From contig JAWRVZ010000079.1 of assembly GCA_037043235.1 (NCBI GenBank), positions 1,588,001 through 1,652,000 of the forward strand: 64,000 nt of DNA, read 5' to 3'. This document shows, one piece after another, positions 62,801 through 64,000 of this stretch; positions within the stretch are counted from its first letter, which is position 1; each line of letters starts with the position of its first letter. Under the pieces are notes generated by a model. It saw nothing but the letters and a program-made list of their open reading frames with translations, did not search any database and was not told where the DNA came from. The translations under genes were made by a program, and so were the position numbers. This stretch comes from Rhodeus uyekii (lineage: Eukaryota; Chordata; Actinopteri; Cypriniformes; Acheilognathidae).

Positions 62801-63910
62801 AGGTGCGCTGAACGCCGTTACCGGAAACTCTGGAGTTGTAATAAGTGGAACGCGGAAGTATTTGTGCAAATAGTCCATAGAGCATCACCAGCAAAGTCAA
62901 AGAAGCTGATAGAAACTATTCATTTGATCTCCTCTGCTCTGGTGATAAGAATCTTTACAGGCAAGTTGATGAAGTCCATCAAAAAAGCACTCGAACACAC
63001 TGGAGACGTTCTCACATTTGTTTGCTTGTCAGACAGGTGGAGGCTTGCAATTTCTTGAGATTCTTGTATCGTTATCATGATGTTCTCACTTGCTCCAAAG
63101 CTTTTAGAACAACACAAATATAATTGTATCACCACCCCTGACTTCAACAGGTCTGTTGCAGACCTATAAAAATATCAGTGCTAAATAACCTAAATCAAAT
63201 TGAGGGATTTTGAACATCTTCAGAAAAAGGAAAGTTGCTTCCTCCTTGCATAAAATTTCACCAAGACAACATTGTTTGTAAAACTGCATTAGGAAAGCTA
63301 ATAGTGTTTCTCGTGTTTACATTGTCATTACAGTCGTGATGAAACTGGTGGATGTTGAACTTGGCAGACTAAATGATTGGAGAAATCCTGCATATGTCAT
63401 CAGACAAAATTAGGAGTAATTTTCAGTTCATGTCAACAAATTAAATTATACTTGACATGTACAACACAATGACAGAGCTGGTAGTTCCAGGCAAACGTGT
63501 TGGAACAGTCAGATCAGAAAACCTCTCTGGAAGAGACAGCTCAAAATATAGCGCTTCATCCAGACACCCCTGCACAATAAATCAGACAGTGACTCAATCA
63601 CACCGTGGGTGTGATTCAAAGCTTTTAGCAGCACAGAAAACTTTGATTGCTGCATTGAAAACTAGGAAGTACATCAAGGAAAAGCACGTCATCTGAGCTC
63701 TGCGGATGACCACCAGTGCTTCCAACGGCATGATTACAGGCTGGTGGGGGTCTACGGGATGGAAAAAGTTTATTTCGCATTTCCTGTTTAATGAAAGAGG
63801 TTCATGCAAGATCTAAGAGAAATCCACAGCTGCTAACCAACCCATAAACCAACTCTTTACAACAATAGGTCCTAATCCTGATCATACTGCACATTTTGGA
63901 TGTCTCATAT
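59808..63910 (-). other. taok2 upstream region, no further gene recognised
   Basis: A splice acceptor (CTCTGTCTCAG, ending near 59817) just before the taok2 ATG shows that a non-coding exon lies upstream. The DNA is AT-rich with degenerate CACTACC-type repeat pieces around 60540-60690. No open frame up to 63910 resembles a known protein; the 60918-61106 minus-strand frame is not recognised. Confidence 0.45.
62790..62865 (-). promoter_or_regulatory. taok2: ETS-motif cluster, candidate taok2 promoter
   Basis: Within 75 bp the minus strand has ACTTCCGCG, TTTCCGGTAA and GCTTCCGTGAG, three ETS-type cores, in a short CpG-enriched patch. Such clusters are common in TATA-less vertebrate promoters. 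It is about 3 kb upstream of the ATG exon. The link to taok2 is inferred from position only; a divergent gene beyond the window is the alternative. Confidence 0.3.
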
Positions 63911-63912
63911 TT

Positions 63913-64000
63913 AAGTTAGTTTACCCAAAAATGAAGATTCTGCCCAATTATTCGCCCTCAAGTTCTTCCAAACCCACAAGACTTTTGTTTTCTCCGACAC
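63913..64000. mobile_element. Angel-like MITE, cut by the window end
   Basis: Starts TTAGTTTACCCAAAAATGAA and continues with the family's GATTCTGCCCAATTATTCGC and CCTCAAGTTCTTCCAAACC blocks. The other end lies outside the window. Confidence 0.6.

Overview
The window looks like a teleost chromosome segment, most probably cyprinid. It is AT-rich, and its genes have many exons with GT-AG introns. It carries repeats of kinds common in carp-like fish: TTAA-flanked MITEs, a tRNA-derived SINE, Tc1-like and Tigger/pogo-like elements, a DIRS retrotransposon and Gypsy remnants. There is no bacterial gene organisation.

Four host genes lie head to tail, all on the minus strand. From low to high coordinate they are nlk1 (nemo-like kinase, 11 coding exons, 5731-13965), maz (Myc-associated zinc finger protein, 7 coding exons, 18746-31610), cdipt (phosphatidylinositol synthase, 6 coding exons, 33742-40518) and taok2 (TAO-type Ste20 kinase, 19 coding exons, 44644-59807). 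I placed exon boundaries by hand from splice sites, reading-frame phase and family conservation. All four models close in frame, at 475, 493, 213 and 1145 residues. No coding region shows a frameshift or premature stop.

Layout. 1-3110: dead mobile DNA (a Gypsy remnant with integrase straight after protease, split by a LINE tail, then a Tc1 remnant). 3.1-5.7 kb: probable nlk1 3' UTR. 5.7-15.8 kb: nlk1 and its CpG-rich presumptive promoter. 15.8-18.7 kb: AT-rich intergenic DNA. 18.7-32.6 kb: maz, whose 7.5-kb second intron holds an apparently intact 5.6-kb DIRS element on the same strand. 33.7-40.7 kb: cdipt, whose 5-kb third intron holds nested DNA transposons and a solo LTR. 40.7-44.6 kb: intergenic DNA and probable taok2 3' UTR. 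44.6-59.8 kb: taok2, with MITEs, a fold-back element, a SINE and a Tc1 copy in its introns. 59.8-64 kb: taok2 upstream DNA, including the intron before its ATG exon.

The host genes share no single pathway; the link between them is syntenic. From general knowledge, MAZ, CDIPT and TAOK2 are neighbours at human 16p11.2, while NLK and TAOK1 are close together on human 17q11.2 and VEZF1 (the MAZ paralogue) is also on 17q. The block therefore looks like an ancient whole-genome-duplication paralogon in which fish kept an NLK copy beside MAZ.
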